This document shows positions 8,606 through 17,235 of a stretch of DNA of 64,000 nucleotides, piece after piece. The DNA lies in the NCBI GenBank assembly GCA_964639245.1, contig CAZXCU010000014.1, positions 69,607-133,606 of the forward strand, given 5' to 3'. The DNA comes from SB15 sp964639245 (GTDB taxonomy: Bacteria > Chloroflexota > Anaerolineae > Aggregatilineales > J027). The notes under the pieces were generated by a model. That model saw only the letters and a list, made by a program, of their open reading frames with translations, made no database searches and was not told the DNA's origin. The translations under genes were made by a program, and so were the position numbers. Within the stretch, counting starts at the first letter, position 1. Each line of letters opens with the position of its first letter.

Positions 8606-10441
8606 TCAGAGGGTGTTTGTGATTGGCTGCAAGGACAAAAAGAACAATTGCCCCTGATGAGGTTGCAAGGTCGCTTCAAGGGTGTGAAGCAACTGCTCAC
8701 CCTCGTATAAAGATTCCGGCAAATCGAGCAGCGTCAAGGGATAGCTGCGCTGGATGGGCTGGTCGCTGGTGTTCAGGAGAAAGATCACGGAAAAAGTATC
8801 TGTCTTACGGACTTGAACACTGACCGGATCCAATTTTGAATGGCCTAACAACGGAAAATCACACGTTCCTTTGCCCAGTTCAAGCAGTTGTTTGAATAAC
8901 CCCAAGCGTTCTGATGAAAGTTCATGGAGTGCATCACTGGTCATGACCAACCCGCCGCTTAAACCCGCGTAGATCGCCAGCGCTTCAAGTTCCGCATCGC
9001 TTAAATAATGGAATTTTTCGCGCAATAAAATACAATCGGGGTCAGCCTGCCACAAAAGTTGATTGGCAAAGTTGCGCGTGGCCTGGTCACGCAGCAGCGA
9101 TTGGGCGGATTGGTTGCCCGCCCAGCGCACCCCCACGTCCCTTCCAATCCGAATGGCATCCACCAACCCCACCGAAGCCCACAAGGGACACCCGCAGCCT
9201 AACCAGAGCGCCTCGCCAATTTCATCCCGAATCATTTCGGCTACCGAGCGCCAAATTTCGATTCGCGTCAATCCGCTTTGATGCCAGATCGCTTGGTCTG
9301 CCCCATATTCGCTGCCAAAGTGCATAAAATCGGTTTTGAAATATTCGCAGCCCCATTCATTGCGCCATGTGCGGAAAACCTGCCGCAGATAATCGAATGC
9401 GTCGGGGTGAGTGGCATCCAGAATGTAATATTCTTCGCTGCGTTTGTGCCAGCGAAATTCCTCATAAAATTTCATGTGGGCAAGCGGTTTGCCTGTTGCC
9501 CGTTCCTTGACCACCCAATCGGGATGTTCTCGGTATATATTGCTGCGATTGCCGACCATGAACGGGGCAATCCATAAGCCGGGAATAAACCCCGCGCCAC
9601 GAATTTCATCCAAGATTGGTTTCATGCCGCGTGGGAACTGGGGTTTGACTTCTAACCAATCACCCATTTCTGGTGTAAACCCATCATCTATCTGGAAAAC
9701 ATGCAGAGGTAAATTTTCACGCTGTTTGACTGCGGTTGCCTCCCGTAAATGCTCTAAAATGAGGTCTTCGGAAAGTGTGGCATACAGGTTATACCACGAA
9801 CACCACCCCGTAATTTGCGGGGCGGACAAACGCGGATTCATGGCATTTGCCACCCCTCGCGCCCATTCCCGCAGGCCATTTTCCACTTCGGGATGTTCAA
9901 AAATGACCAATTTTTCCGATTCGCAGCGTCCGGTATGCGTTTTTTCATCCCACAGGGTTTCAATCGTCAGATTCAGGGGCGCGTGCTGCATCTCAAAGGT
10001 AAAGCGGTGTTGAAAGCGGTCATGGCGCTCAAAGCCTATGATGACAGACCCTTTTCCGAAGCGGGGCAAAAGTTGCGTCATGGCGTACCCTTGATAGGGC
10101 ATTGTCATCTCATCGGTATCCAGTTCGATAAATGCGCTGCCATCCCAACTAAAGTAACCATTCCGCAAAAAAGCCCGTAAATTACCAATATTTTCTAAAT
10201 GCAACCCAAAACTATGGAGGGGCGCGGGTGGATTTTCGAGCCAATACGAGAGCCAGAGTTGATTGTTTGCTTGGGCAAATTCAACCCCAAACCGCCTATC
10301 CTCTGGAAGATGAAATACCGCGCTGTGATTTTCAAAAACAGGCAAATGCTGAAAATGGATGCCGTTCACGACAGGGGTAATTTTGCCCACCCTGATGAGG
10401 TTAGATTCAAGGGCGAGTTGTTCATTTTTAAGCAGTTTCAT
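8606..10441 (-). CDS. GH36-like alpha-galactosidase
   Basis: 611 residues. It has an N-terminal beta-sandwich region, then a clan-D (beta/alpha)8 barrel: GWCSWYNLY (212-220), FQIDDGFTPEMGDW, GLWIAPFMVG and EYFKTDFMHF, with D371 as the expected nucleophile. GLVDAIRIGRDVG carries the expected acid/base, D435. Such enzymes release alpha-galactosyl groups with retention. There is no signal peptide, so it acts in the cytoplasm on an imported glycoside. Its ATG overlaps the stop of the Gfo/Idh gene (ATGA), making it last in the minus-strand operon starting at 12487. Family membership is solid; galactose specificity is inferred and could differ. Confidence 0.85.
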   Translation of the reverse strand: MKLLKNEQLALESNLIRVGKITPVVNGIHFQHLPVFENHSAVFHLPEDRRFGVEFAQANNQLWLSYWLENPPAPLHSFGLHLENIGNLRAFLRNGYFSWDGSAFIELDTDEMTMPYQGYAMTQLLPRFGKGSVIIGFERHDRFQHRFTFEMQHAPLNLTIETLWDEKTHTGRCESEKLVIFEHPEVENGLREWARGVANAMNPRLSAPQITGWCSWYNLYATLSEDLILEHLREATAVKQRENLPLHVFQIDDGFTPEMGDWLEVKPQFPRGMKPILDEIRGAGFIPGLWIAPFMVGNRSNIYREHPDWVVKERATGKPLAHMKFYEEFRWHKRSEEYYILDATHPDAFDYLRQVFRTWRNEWGCEYFKTDFMHFGSEYGADQAIWHQSGLTRIEIWRSVAEMIRDEIGEALWLGCGCPLWASVGLVDAIRIGRDVGVRWAGNQSAQSLLRDQATRNFANQLLWQADPDCILLREKFHYLSDAELEALAIYAGLSGGLVMTSDALHELSSERLGLFKQLLELGKGTCDFPLLGHSKLDPVSVQVRKTDTFSVIFLLNTSDQPIQRSYPLTLLDLPESLYEGEQLLHTLEATLQPHQGQLFFLSLQPITNTL

Positions 10442-11430
10442 AATTTGATTTCTCCACGTTGCTGGTTCGATTGGACTGCCGCGAGTACCAGATCCAGCGT
10501 TTTTGCCCCTTCACGTATCGGAGTCCGGGTGTTGCCATTGGTGCGAATCGCGGTCAGAAAATCCAATGTTTGTGCCATCCGAAAATCGCGCTCCGACTCA
10601 ATCACAGTGGGAGGGTGGTCAGGTTGGTGGGTAGGATAAAAGGTTGCCCGATTGCAGGATTGAAATTCGGCGGTTAAATTTTGCGCCACGACCTGATAAT
10701 CGCCATGAATCCACTTGCCCGGAATCGCGCCATTCGTCGCATACACCATCCCGAGTCCACCGTTTGCAAAACTTATAATAGATGTGCTGACATCCTCAAT
10801 CGTGTAATCGGGCATGGCATGGTGAAATAAATTTTCTTGACGACTGTACACCGTGACCGCATCTCCCAACAGATAGCGCATTAAATCGAACAGATGAATC
10901 GCCTGCTCCAAAAGCTGCCCGCCGCTTTTGGTTTTATCGCGCCACCAATCGGCATGAAGCGCGTTGCAAAAATAACGGGCGCTCATCAAACCAACCGTTC
11001 CCGTTTTGCCTTGTTCAATGAGCGTTTTCAGATGTTCTACCGCCTCACCAAAACGAAACATGAATCCGACCTGCGTTTTGATGGTGGCTTTTTCCGCCGC
11101 TTCAACCATCTGCCAGCCTTGTTCAGAAGTAAGGGCAATTGGCTTTTCAATCAAAATGTGAATTCCGTGGGCTGCGGCTTGTTCGACTTCATCGGTGTGT
11201 CCATGCGGCGGCAGGCAAATGAACACAGCATCTAAATGGGCATGGTCAAACATCTGGCGATGATGGGTGAAAGTCATTGCATGGGGGGCATATTTTTCTT
11301 GAAAGGCCTGTGTTTTCCAGCCGTTGCGGTCACAAAAGGCAACCAGTTCTACTTCTTGAGGAAGTTGAGTCAAAATCTGGGCATGGCGGTTGGCAAAATC
11401 CCCACAGCCTAAAATACCTGCGCGAATCAT
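10438..11430 (-). CDS. Gfo/Idh/MocA-family NAD(P)-dependent oxidoreductase (possibly YcjS-like)
   Basis: 330 residues. The Rossmann motif ILGCGDFANRHAQIL (6-20) is at the N-terminus. IEKPIAL holds the conserved EKP lysine, and GGQLLEQAIHLFDLMRY holds the usual catalytic His region. Family members oxidise or reduce sugars and inositols at a ring carbon. It is the middle gene of the divergent minus-strand operon (dehydrogenase, Gfo/Idh, GH36). With the YcjQ-like partner it is a plausible counterpart of E. coli YcjS, a glucoside 3-dehydrogenase, but sequence similarity alone cannot fix the substrate. Confidence 0.85.
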   Translation of the reverse strand: MIRAGILGCGDFANRHAQILTQLPQEVELVAFCDRNGWKTQAFQEKYAPHAMTFTHHRQMFDHAHLDAVFICLPPHGHTDEVEQAAAHGIHILIEKPIALTSEQGWQMVEAAEKATIKTQVGFMFRFGEAVEHLKTLIEQGKTGTVGLMSARYFCNALHADWWRDKTKSGGQLLEQAIHLFDLMRYLLGDAVTVYSRQENLFHHAMPDYTIEDVSTSIISFANGGLGMVYATNGAIPGKWIHGDYQVVAQNLTAEFQSCNRATFYPTHQPDHPPTVIESERDFRMAQTLDFLTAIRTNGNTRTPIREGAKTLDLVLAAVQSNQQRGEIKL

Positions 11431-11449
11431 GGATGAATTTCCTTCTCTC

Positions 11450-12487
11450 TCAAAATTCTAAAACAGCCTGCATGACGGTATCGGGTGCGGTATCCAACAA
11501 TTCATAAAATTCAGCCGCGTTTTCAAACGAGGCGGTGTGGCTAATCAAGGGACGCAAATTCAGCAAGCCTGTCGCTTGCAAACGAATCGCGCTTTGCCAC
11601 AGGCGCAGTTTATCCCACCGATAGCTCTGTTCGGGGGATGGGCCTGAAATTTGTGAGCAGACCAGATTAATACGGTTATGGTGAAATTCTTCGCCCAAAT
11701 AAAGCCCTTTGGCCTCCCCCTGAAAAAAGCCCATCGCCACGACTCGCGCCGAATACGCTACAGCACGGATGGCTTCATGCAGGGCGAGAGTCGAACCGGA
11801 GACTTCAAAACACACGTCCGCGCCGCGTCCATTGGTTAAATCTTTAATGACTTCGGCAACTTTTTCCCGTTTGGCGTTGAGGGTATGGTGTGCGCCAAGC
11901 GATTTTGCCATCTCCAAACGCTGGTCATGTAAATCGACTGCGATGACTTCCGCGCCGGACTGTCGTGCTGCTTGTGTTACGATTTGCCCCAGCACCCCCA
12001 ACCCGAAAACGGCAACGGTTTCCCCAATCCGAATACCGCCATCATGCACACCATTCAGAGCTATCGCCCCAATATGCGAAAAAATACCAAGTATCGGGTC
12101 AAGACCCTGTGGCATCAGGCGGGGTAGGGCATAGCTTAGTGGAGCAACATGGTGGGTACGATGTCCCCATGTGCCAAAAACGTAAGCACCCACGGGAATT
12201 TCAGATACATTCGCGCCCACTTCGATTACTTCGCCCACTTCTTCATAGCCCAAATTGCGAATCGGGTAAGGGTAGGTGGGGTTTTCTTCCGGGCGAAAAA
12301 TTTTATGGGCAACATCCCAGCGTTTGTTGATGAAGGGATTTGTCCCGCGATAGTAGGTCATTTCTGTGCCAGCGCTAATGCCAGAATAGAGGGTTTGAAT
12401 ACGGACTTCATCTGGGGCAAGCGGGGCATCTTCATAGGTTTCATATGCAGGTTGGTATGGAGCAGAAAAAACCAGTAATTGTCCCAT
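11450..12487 (-). CDS. Medium-chain dehydrogenase (YcjQ-like)
   Basis: 345 residues from the ATG at 12487, which has AAGGAG 8 nt upstream; the longer frame runs into the operator and was rejected. It is an MDR fold: N-terminal GroES-like domain, then a Rossmann domain with VAVFGLGVLGQIVTQAAR. The four-Cys structural zinc lobe is absent. The segment EFHHNRINLVCSQISGP followed by YRWDKLRLW resembles E. coli YcjQ, a guloside 3-dehydrogenase. It is first gene of the minus-strand operon and is divergent from the LacI regulator, with two shared operators between them. The exact glycoside is not known. Confidence 0.85.
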   Translation of the reverse strand: MGQLLVFSAPYQPAYETYEDAPLAPDEVRIQTLYSGISAGTEMTYYRGTNPFINKRWDVAHKIFRPEENPTYPYPIRNLGYEEVGEVIEVGANVSEIPVGAYVFGTWGHRTHHVAPLSYALPRLMPQGLDPILGIFSHIGAIALNGVHDGGIRIGETVAVFGLGVLGQIVTQAARQSGAEVIAVDLHDQRLEMAKSLGAHHTLNAKREKVAEVIKDLTNGRGADVCFEVSGSTLALHEAIRAVAYSARVVAMGFFQGEAKGLYLGEEFHHNRINLVCSQISGPSPEQSYRWDKLRLWQSAIRLQATGLLNLRPLISHTASFENAAEFYELLDTAPDTVMQAVLEF

Positions 12488-12524
12488 AGAGGACTCCTTA
12501 AAATTGATCAGAAAAATCAGTTGC

Positions 12525-12553
12525 TTGACTCCCAAAACGTTTTGGGTTAGATT
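12525..12553 (+). promoter_or_regulatory. Sigma-70-type promoter of the LacI/sugar operon
   Basis: TTGACT (12525-12530) and TAGATT (12548-12553) are separated by exactly 17 bp, and the operator at 12531-12546 fills the spacer. Repressor binding would exclude RNA polymerase. Confidence 0.65.
12531..12546. promoter_or_regulatory. LacI-family operator 1
   Basis: CCCAAAACGTTTTGGG is a perfect 16-bp palindrome with the central CG typical of LacI-family operators. It lies between the divergent dehydrogenase and regulator genes. Confidence 0.85.
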
Positions 12554-12560
12554 TTAATTA

Positions 12561-12580
12561 AATCCAAAACGTTTCGGATT
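12561..12580. promoter_or_regulatory. LacI-family operator 2
   Basis: AATCCAAAACGTTTCGGATT is a near-perfect palindrome sharing CCAAAACGTTT with operator 1. The centres are 32 bp apart, about three helical turns, so cooperative binding on one DNA face is possible. Confidence 0.85.
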
Positions 12581-12610
12581 GCACATAGTTATACATTTTT
12601 GGAAAACTCA

Positions 12611-13636
12611 ATGCAAGTAAAATTAAAAGATATTGCGGACAAATCGGGCTACTCCATCACCACTGTCTCGCGGGCATTGGCGGGCTATGATGATGTGAAT
12701 GAATCTACCCGCCAAGCGATTATTGAACTGGCTATTTCCATGGGCTACCAACCGAATCAGGTGGCCCGGCAACTCCGCAGTCAGCGTACCAACACCATCG
12801 GTATGGTCATTCCTGCCAACGATCAAGGGTTTTCGGACGATTTTTTCAGCGAACTGATGATGGGGGTGGGTCATGCCGCTTCTACCCACGGCTATGATTT
12901 GCTGCTCAGCGCCCAGACTTCTACCCAAAAAGAAATGGATGCCTATTATCGGATTGTGGGTGGAAATCGGGTGGATGGCGTTGTGGTGGCCCGTACCCGC
13001 AAAAATGACCCACGCATTGAATACTTACAGAAAATGCACCATCCTTTTGTGGTGTCTGGCAGGCGTGCGCCGGGGCGAGATTCCGATTTCCCCTATATTG
13101 ATGTGGACAGCCAAGCCGGACTTCGCAGGATGGTGGCGCATTTTGTTAAACAGGGACATCGCAAAATTGCCCTGATCCTGCCCCCGGCTGAAATGGCATT
13201 CACCGATTACCGTTTACAAGGGTATAAAGACGGTTTGGCAGAGGCAGGCATCTCTTTTAGCGAGCAGTACACGTTTTACAGCGACCTTAAACGGGATGGT
13301 GGCTATGACTGCGCCAATTATTTGCTGGATAGCTACCCTGAACTTACCGGGATCATCGCCTGTAACGATTTGATGGCGCTGGGGGCGATGAGTGCCGTTC
13401 AAGAACGCGGTCTGCGCGTTGGGCAGGATATTGCCATCGCAGGTTTTGATGACATCCCCGCCGCTGAATTTTCCCACCCACCGCTTACCACCATCCGCCA
13501 GCCCATTTACGAAATTGGCGAACGGCTGATTGAGATGTTGCTGAAGGTCATTCAGAAACAGCCGTTAGAAAATCCACATGTTTTGTTGCAACCCACCTTG
13601 ATTCTTCGTGAATCAAGCGGTGGTCAATCCAGTTGA
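12611..13636 (+). CDS. LacI-family transcriptional regulator of the ycj-like sugar cluster
   Basis: 341 residues from the ATG at 12611; the SD is weak. The N-terminal HTH VKLKDIADKSGYSITTVSRA (3-22) and hinge helix PNQVARQLRSQ are followed by a type-1 periplasmic-binding-like effector domain ending DDIPAAEFSHPPLTTIRQP. It should repress its own operon and the divergent dehydrogenase operon through the two CCAAAACGTTT operators directly upstream, and release on binding the transported sugar or a derivative. It corresponds in position to YcjW of the E. coli locus, though orthology is unproven. Confidence 0.92.
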   Translation: MQVKLKDIADKSGYSITTVSRALAGYDDVNESTRQAIIELAISMGYQPNQVARQLRSQRTNTIGMVIPANDQGFSDDFFSELMMGVGHAASTHGYDLLLSAQTSTQKEMDAYYRIVGGNRVDGVVVARTRKNDPRIEYLQKMHHPFVVSGRRAPGRDSDFPYIDVDSQAGLRRMVAHFVKQGHRKIALILPPAEMAFTDYRLQGYKDGLAEAGISFSEQYTFYSDLKRDGGYDCANYLLDSYPELTGIIACNDLMALGAMSAVQERGLRVGQDIAIAGFDDIPAAEFSHPPLTTIRQPIYEIGERLIEMLLKVIQKQPLENPHVLLQPTLILRESSGGQSS

Positions 13637-13712
13637 GTGAAAGGAGGATGGCTCGCAAAAAACAAACTGTCGCTTTTCCGTATAAAGTTTTTAGTTTAGG
13701 AGAGTTATATCC

Positions 13713-15023
13713 ATGAATCGCAAATTACAATTAGCTGTGGTGCTGCTGCTGGTAGCAGCGTTTGTGGGTGGGACATTTGCCCAAGCCCAAGAGAATACCG
13801 TAACCTTCCAATCTACTCAGTTTAATGTGGTCGAAGAAAGTGAACTTGCCCGCCAGATTCTCGCCAATTTTGAAGGTGGGACGGTGGAATTTGTGCCTTC
13901 CGAAGAAGGGCCTCTGTTGGACTTGCTGCGGGCAGAAGGTGCGAGTGGCGAAGGTGTGACCGATGTGGTTGGAGCGCTGCATGGCACGTTCCCGGTATTG
14001 GTGCGGGAAGATTTGATGTTTAATCTCTCTGAATTGATTGCCGAAATTGAAGCCGAACATGACATCGTAGATTCCTATGTGGAACTCGGCAAAATGGGAA
14101 CCACCGACTATCAATATTATGTGCCGTGGATGCAGGCAACCTACATCATGGCTGCCAACGAACAAGCATTGGAATATTTGCCCGAAGGTGCGGATATTAA
14201 CGCCCTGACATGGGAACAACTGGCGCAGTGGGGCGTGAATATGCAAGAAGCCACAGGCGAAAACAAACTTGGTTTCCCGGTGGCGGGTTTGTTCCACCGT
14301 TTCCTGCAAGGGTACATTTATCCTTCCTATACGGGTGGGATGGTGACGAAATTCCGCAGCGCCGAAGCCGCCACGATGTTTGAATTTGTGCGCGATTCGC
14401 TCTGGCCTTACGTCAATGCCGAATCCATCAATTACGATTTCATGAACGAACCGTTGTTGACGGGTGAAGTCTGGGTCGCCTTTGACCATACTGCCCGCCT
14501 CAAACCCGCTTTTGATGCGATGGTCAATGGCGACACCGATCAAACATTTGTCGCCTTCCCTGTGCCTGCTGGCCCGGCGGGACGTGGTTATATGCCTGTG
14601 GTCGTTGGTTTGGGCATTCCGTTTACTTCCCCCAATCCTGATGGCGCAGAAGCATTGATTCGCTTTATGCTCTCCCCCGAAACTCAGGGCGCAGTGCTGC
14701 GTGATTTAGGCTTCTTCCCGGTGGTTGATGGTGTGAATATGGAAGATTTGCCCGGCGGTGTGGCGATTGAAGCGGCGGCTGTCAATATGCAGGCCAATGC
14801 CGAAGATGCCATCCCCTCGCTGTTGCCCGTAGGTTTAGGTGATCGGGGCGGTGAAATTAACGAAATCTTCCGCGCTGCCTTTAATCGCATTGTGGTAGAT
14901 GGCGAAGATATTCAGACCGTGCTGGGTGAAGAAGGCGAAAAACTCAACACCCTCCTGAGCGAAACGGGTGCGCCGTGTTGGGCCCCCGACCCCGCCAGTG
15001 AAGGTGCGTGTGTCGTCGAATAG
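13713..15023 (+). CDS. Sugar ABC transporter solute-binding protein (family 1)
   Basis: 436 residues, ATG at 13713 after TTTAGGAG. The signal peptide is about 1-25 (AFVGGTFAQAQ) with no lipobox cysteine. The mature part has the two-lobe family-1 layout: YYVPWMQATYIMAANEQALE, LTWEQLAQWGVNMQ and the late PNPDGAEALIRFMLSPETQ. It binds a sugar or glycoside outside the membrane and delivers it to the permeases at 15151 and 16286. Size and neighbours match E. coli YcjN. A repeat with a strong hairpin separates it from the permeases. A 22-codon frame (13648-13716) ends in ATGA overlap with its start. Confidence 0.9.
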   Translation: MNRKLQLAVVLLLVAAFVGGTFAQAQENTVTFQSTQFNVVEESELARQILANFEGGTVEFVPSEEGPLLDLLRAEGASGEGVTDVVGALHGTFPVLVREDLMFNLSELIAEIEAEHDIVDSYVELGKMGTTDYQYYVPWMQATYIMAANEQALEYLPEGADINALTWEQLAQWGVNMQEATGENKLGFPVAGLFHRFLQGYIYPSYTGGMVTKFRSAEAATMFEFVRDSLWPYVNAESINYDFMNEPLLTGEVWVAFDHTARLKPAFDAMVNGDTDQTFVAFPVPAGPAGRGYMPVVVGLGIPFTSPNPDGAEALIRFMLSPETQGAVLRDLGFFPVVDGVNMEDLPGGVAIEAAAVNMQANAEDAIPSLLPVGLGDRGGEINEIFRAAFNRIVVDGEDIQTVLGEEGEKLNTLLSETGAPCWAPDPASEGACVVE

Positions 15024-15035
15024 GGTTTAGATTTT

Positions 15036-15118
15036 GCGGACGGGGGAATGTGATTTCCCCCGTTTCGGCGGACGCAATCTATCGCGCCCCTACCATTATT
15101 TGTTGTAGGGACAGTCCG
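15036..15118. repeat. Dispersed palindromic repeat, copy 2, with intercistronic hairpin
   Basis: ACGGGGGAA (15040-15048) and TTCCCCCGT (15055-15063) form a perfect 9-bp stem. GCGGACGCAATCTATCGCG and GTAGGGACAGTCCG follow, which are parts of the repeat family seen at 8348 and 18376. It occupies the gap between the binding-protein and permease genes. No T-run follows, so an mRNA-stability role is likelier than termination. Confidence 0.8.
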
Positions 15119-15150
15119 AAACCTAGCATGAACAGAAAGAAATATTGCTT

Positions 15151-16284
15151 ATGCAAAACCGACGAAAACTCACCCCTTATATACTTTTACTGCCAACCCT
15201 GCTGTACCTCATCCTATTTTTTGCTTACCCGATGATTAGCTCCTTGCAACTTGCCCTGCGGGATGAAGTTAATTATCTAAATTTACGTGCAGAAGCGGAC
15301 GAAAATGCTGGTCAAGTCGGTACGCTGGATATGCAAACCGAAGTGGCAATTACTGACCGGATTCGGGATGAAGAAACGCTCCCCAACGGACGCACCCGCC
15401 CGATTTACTGGTTTTATGTGACGGGGGAAGATGTCAACGGCGAAACGGCCTCCGGGTGGGTCAACCAGCGTGATATTTTTGTTGAATCGCGCACGGAATC
15501 TGAAACTGGACGGATTGTGAATGGTGAACCCGTCAAAGCATGGACAACCAGCGCGGTAGAAACCATGCTCAATGATTACCGTTTTGGCGATGCTGTCCGC
15601 AATACCCTTCTGCTCATCATCATCATTTTGCCGATTCAATTTGTGCTGGCGATTACGATGGCGTTGGTGCTTCATGCCCAGATTCGCGGCGCAACCTTTT
15701 TCCTGTATATTTATACGATTCCGCTTGGAATTTCAGATTTAGCGGCGGGTTTGGTCTGGTATTCATTTTTCACCCAGCGCGGTTTTATCAATTCGTTTTT
15801 AGAACGACTCGGTGCGATAGATACGCCGTTTATTTTTATTGCGTCGGATAAATATGAATGGATGCTCATTGCGATTGTGCTGGCGGAAGTCTGGCGGGCA
15901 ACGTCGATTGTGATGGTCATTGTGGTCTCTGGTTTGCAGGGCATCCCACGCGATTTTCTGGAGGCGGGCGAAGTCTTTGGGGCGAATTTGTGGCAGCGCA
16001 TCTGGCATATCATTTTGCCGATGCTCAAACCGAGTTTGCAGGTGGCGCTCATTTTACGCACGATTTTGGCCTTTCAAGTGTTCGCGGTGGTGGTGGCGAT
16101 TTCAGGCCGCGAAGCCTTTACCGTGCTGGCGAATGAAACCTATCGCTGGTACAACCCCGGCGATACAGGTTTTAATAATCCGAATGTCGCGGCGGCCTAC
16201 TCCGGCATGATTCTCATCATTTCGCTGGTGGTTTCGATGATTTATTTACGGGCTGTGCGTACTCAAGAGGAGGCCGGGAATTAA
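15151..16284 (+). CDS. Sugar ABC transporter permease (MalF type) with inserted SH3b-like domain
   Basis: 377 residues from the ATG at 15151; a TTG 6 bp earlier is possible. Helix 1 is about 10-29. Residues about 41-112 form an insert with the bacterial SH3 pattern: YLNLRAEADENAGQVGTLD, later YWFYVTGEDVNG, then GWVNQRDIF. A MalF-type core of five helices follows (about 150-377), with the EAA loop EAGEVFGANLWQRIWHIILP. Helix topology places the insert outside the membrane, near the binding protein. It pairs with the permease at 16286, which starts 1 bp after its stop. Such an insert is not part of the usual MalF or YcjO plan. Confidence 0.88.
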   Translation: MQNRRKLTPYILLLPTLLYLILFFAYPMISSLQLALRDEVNYLNLRAEADENAGQVGTLDMQTEVAITDRIRDEETLPNGRTRPIYWFYVTGEDVNGETASGWVNQRDIFVESRTESETGRIVNGEPVKAWTTSAVETMLNDYRFGDAVRNTLLLIIIILPIQFVLAITMALVLHAQIRGATFFLYIYTIPLGISDLAAGLVWYSFFTQRGFINSFLERLGAIDTPFIFIASDKYEWMLIAIVLAEVWRATSIVMVIVVSGLQGIPRDFLEAGEVFGANLWQRIWHIILPMLKPSLQVALILRTILAFQVFAVVVAISGREAFTVLANETYRWYNPGDTGFNNPNVAAAYSGMILIISLVVSMIYLRAVRTQEEAGN

Positions 16285-16285
16285 C

Positions 16286-17134
16286 ATGGCTGTCATCCAA
16301 GACCCCATCCAACGCCGTGCTTTACGCCAACGGGCGATTCGCCGTGCCAGTGTGTATGTGTTGGCCTGTCTGCTGGCGTTGTGGATTTTGCTGCCCATCT
16401 GGTTAATTGCAACAATGGCCTTTAGCACCCCGGGTGATGTTCGCAATTACCCCAAACAATTTGCGCCTGTGCCATTTTCGACGGAAACAATGGAATTTTT
16501 TGTCGAATCAGAGGGTGTTCTTGACTCAACACTCAACAGCGTATGGGTAGCAATAATTACGATGCTTCTTTCGACTCTCATTTCCACCCCCGCCGGCTAT
16601 GCGATTTCGCGTTTTCGGTTTCTGGGGCGGGATGCGGTGCGCTTAGGCATTTTATCCGTGCGTGCTTTTCCGATTATTATTATCGCGGTGCCATTAGCTG
16701 TCATTTTTATTGATTTGGACATGTACGACAGTATTTTTAGTTTGGCGTTGCTGCATACCGCGCTGGTGCTGCCGACTTCGGTCTTGGTGATTTCCAGCGT
16801 GTTTGCGGGTGTGCCTTACGAATTGGAAGAAGCCGCGCAGATTTTCGGCTGTACCCCGACCCAAGCCTTTTTCCGTGTGATTATGCCGTTGGCGCTTCCC
16901 GGCATTACTGCCTCCGCGATTTTTGCCTTTGTGACCTCATGGAACGAAGTGTTTGCGGCGATTTTGCTGACCATTACCAACCGGACTCTGCCCGCGCAGA
17001 TTTTGTTCTCGCTGGATAAATCGGGCGACCCGTTTAAATTTGCGGGCGCGTTTTTTATGCTCATCCCTTCTATGATTTTTATTTTCCTCATCCGCCGCTA
17101 TCTGTTTGGCATGTGGGGACAAATTACGAAGTAA
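16286..17134 (+). CDS. Sugar ABC transporter permease (MalG type)
   Basis: 282 residues, ATG at 16286 with AGAGGAGG at the end of the preceding gene as SD. It has six predicted helices and the EAA motif EAAQIFGCTPTQAFFRVIMP, which contacts the ATPase. It forms the heterodimeric channel with the permease at 15151 and is the YcjP counterpart by position. A GC-rich repeat follows before the ATPase gene. Confidence 0.92.
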   Translation: MAVIQDPIQRRALRQRAIRRASVYVLACLLALWILLPIWLIATMAFSTPGDVRNYPKQFAPVPFSTETMEFFVESEGVLDSTLNSVWVAIITMLLSTLISTPAGYAISRFRFLGRDAVRLGILSVRAFPIIIIAVPLAVIFIDLDMYDSIFSLALLHTALVLPTSVLVISSVFAGVPYELEEAAQIFGCTPTQAFFRVIMPLALPGITASAIFAFVTSWNEVFAAILLTITNRTLPAQILFSLDKSGDPFKFAGAFFMLIPSMIFIFLIRRYLFGMWGQITK

Positions 17135-17211
17135 ACCCTCACCCCCAGCCCCACGCGAGCGGAGAGAGGGGAACAAAAAGTCCCTCTCCCTTTATGGGGA
17201 AGGGGTTGGGG
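17135..17211. repeat. CCCTCACCCC-type palindromic repeat, copy 2
   Basis: CCCTCACCCCCAGCCCC at the left and GGGGAAGGGGTTGGGG at the right flank an inner GGAGAGAGGGGA/TCCCTCTCC stem. Together they form a long nested inverted repeat between the second permease and the ATPase. Confidence 0.8.
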
Positions 17212-17235
17212 AAATAGTTAGAAGGATAAAATTTT

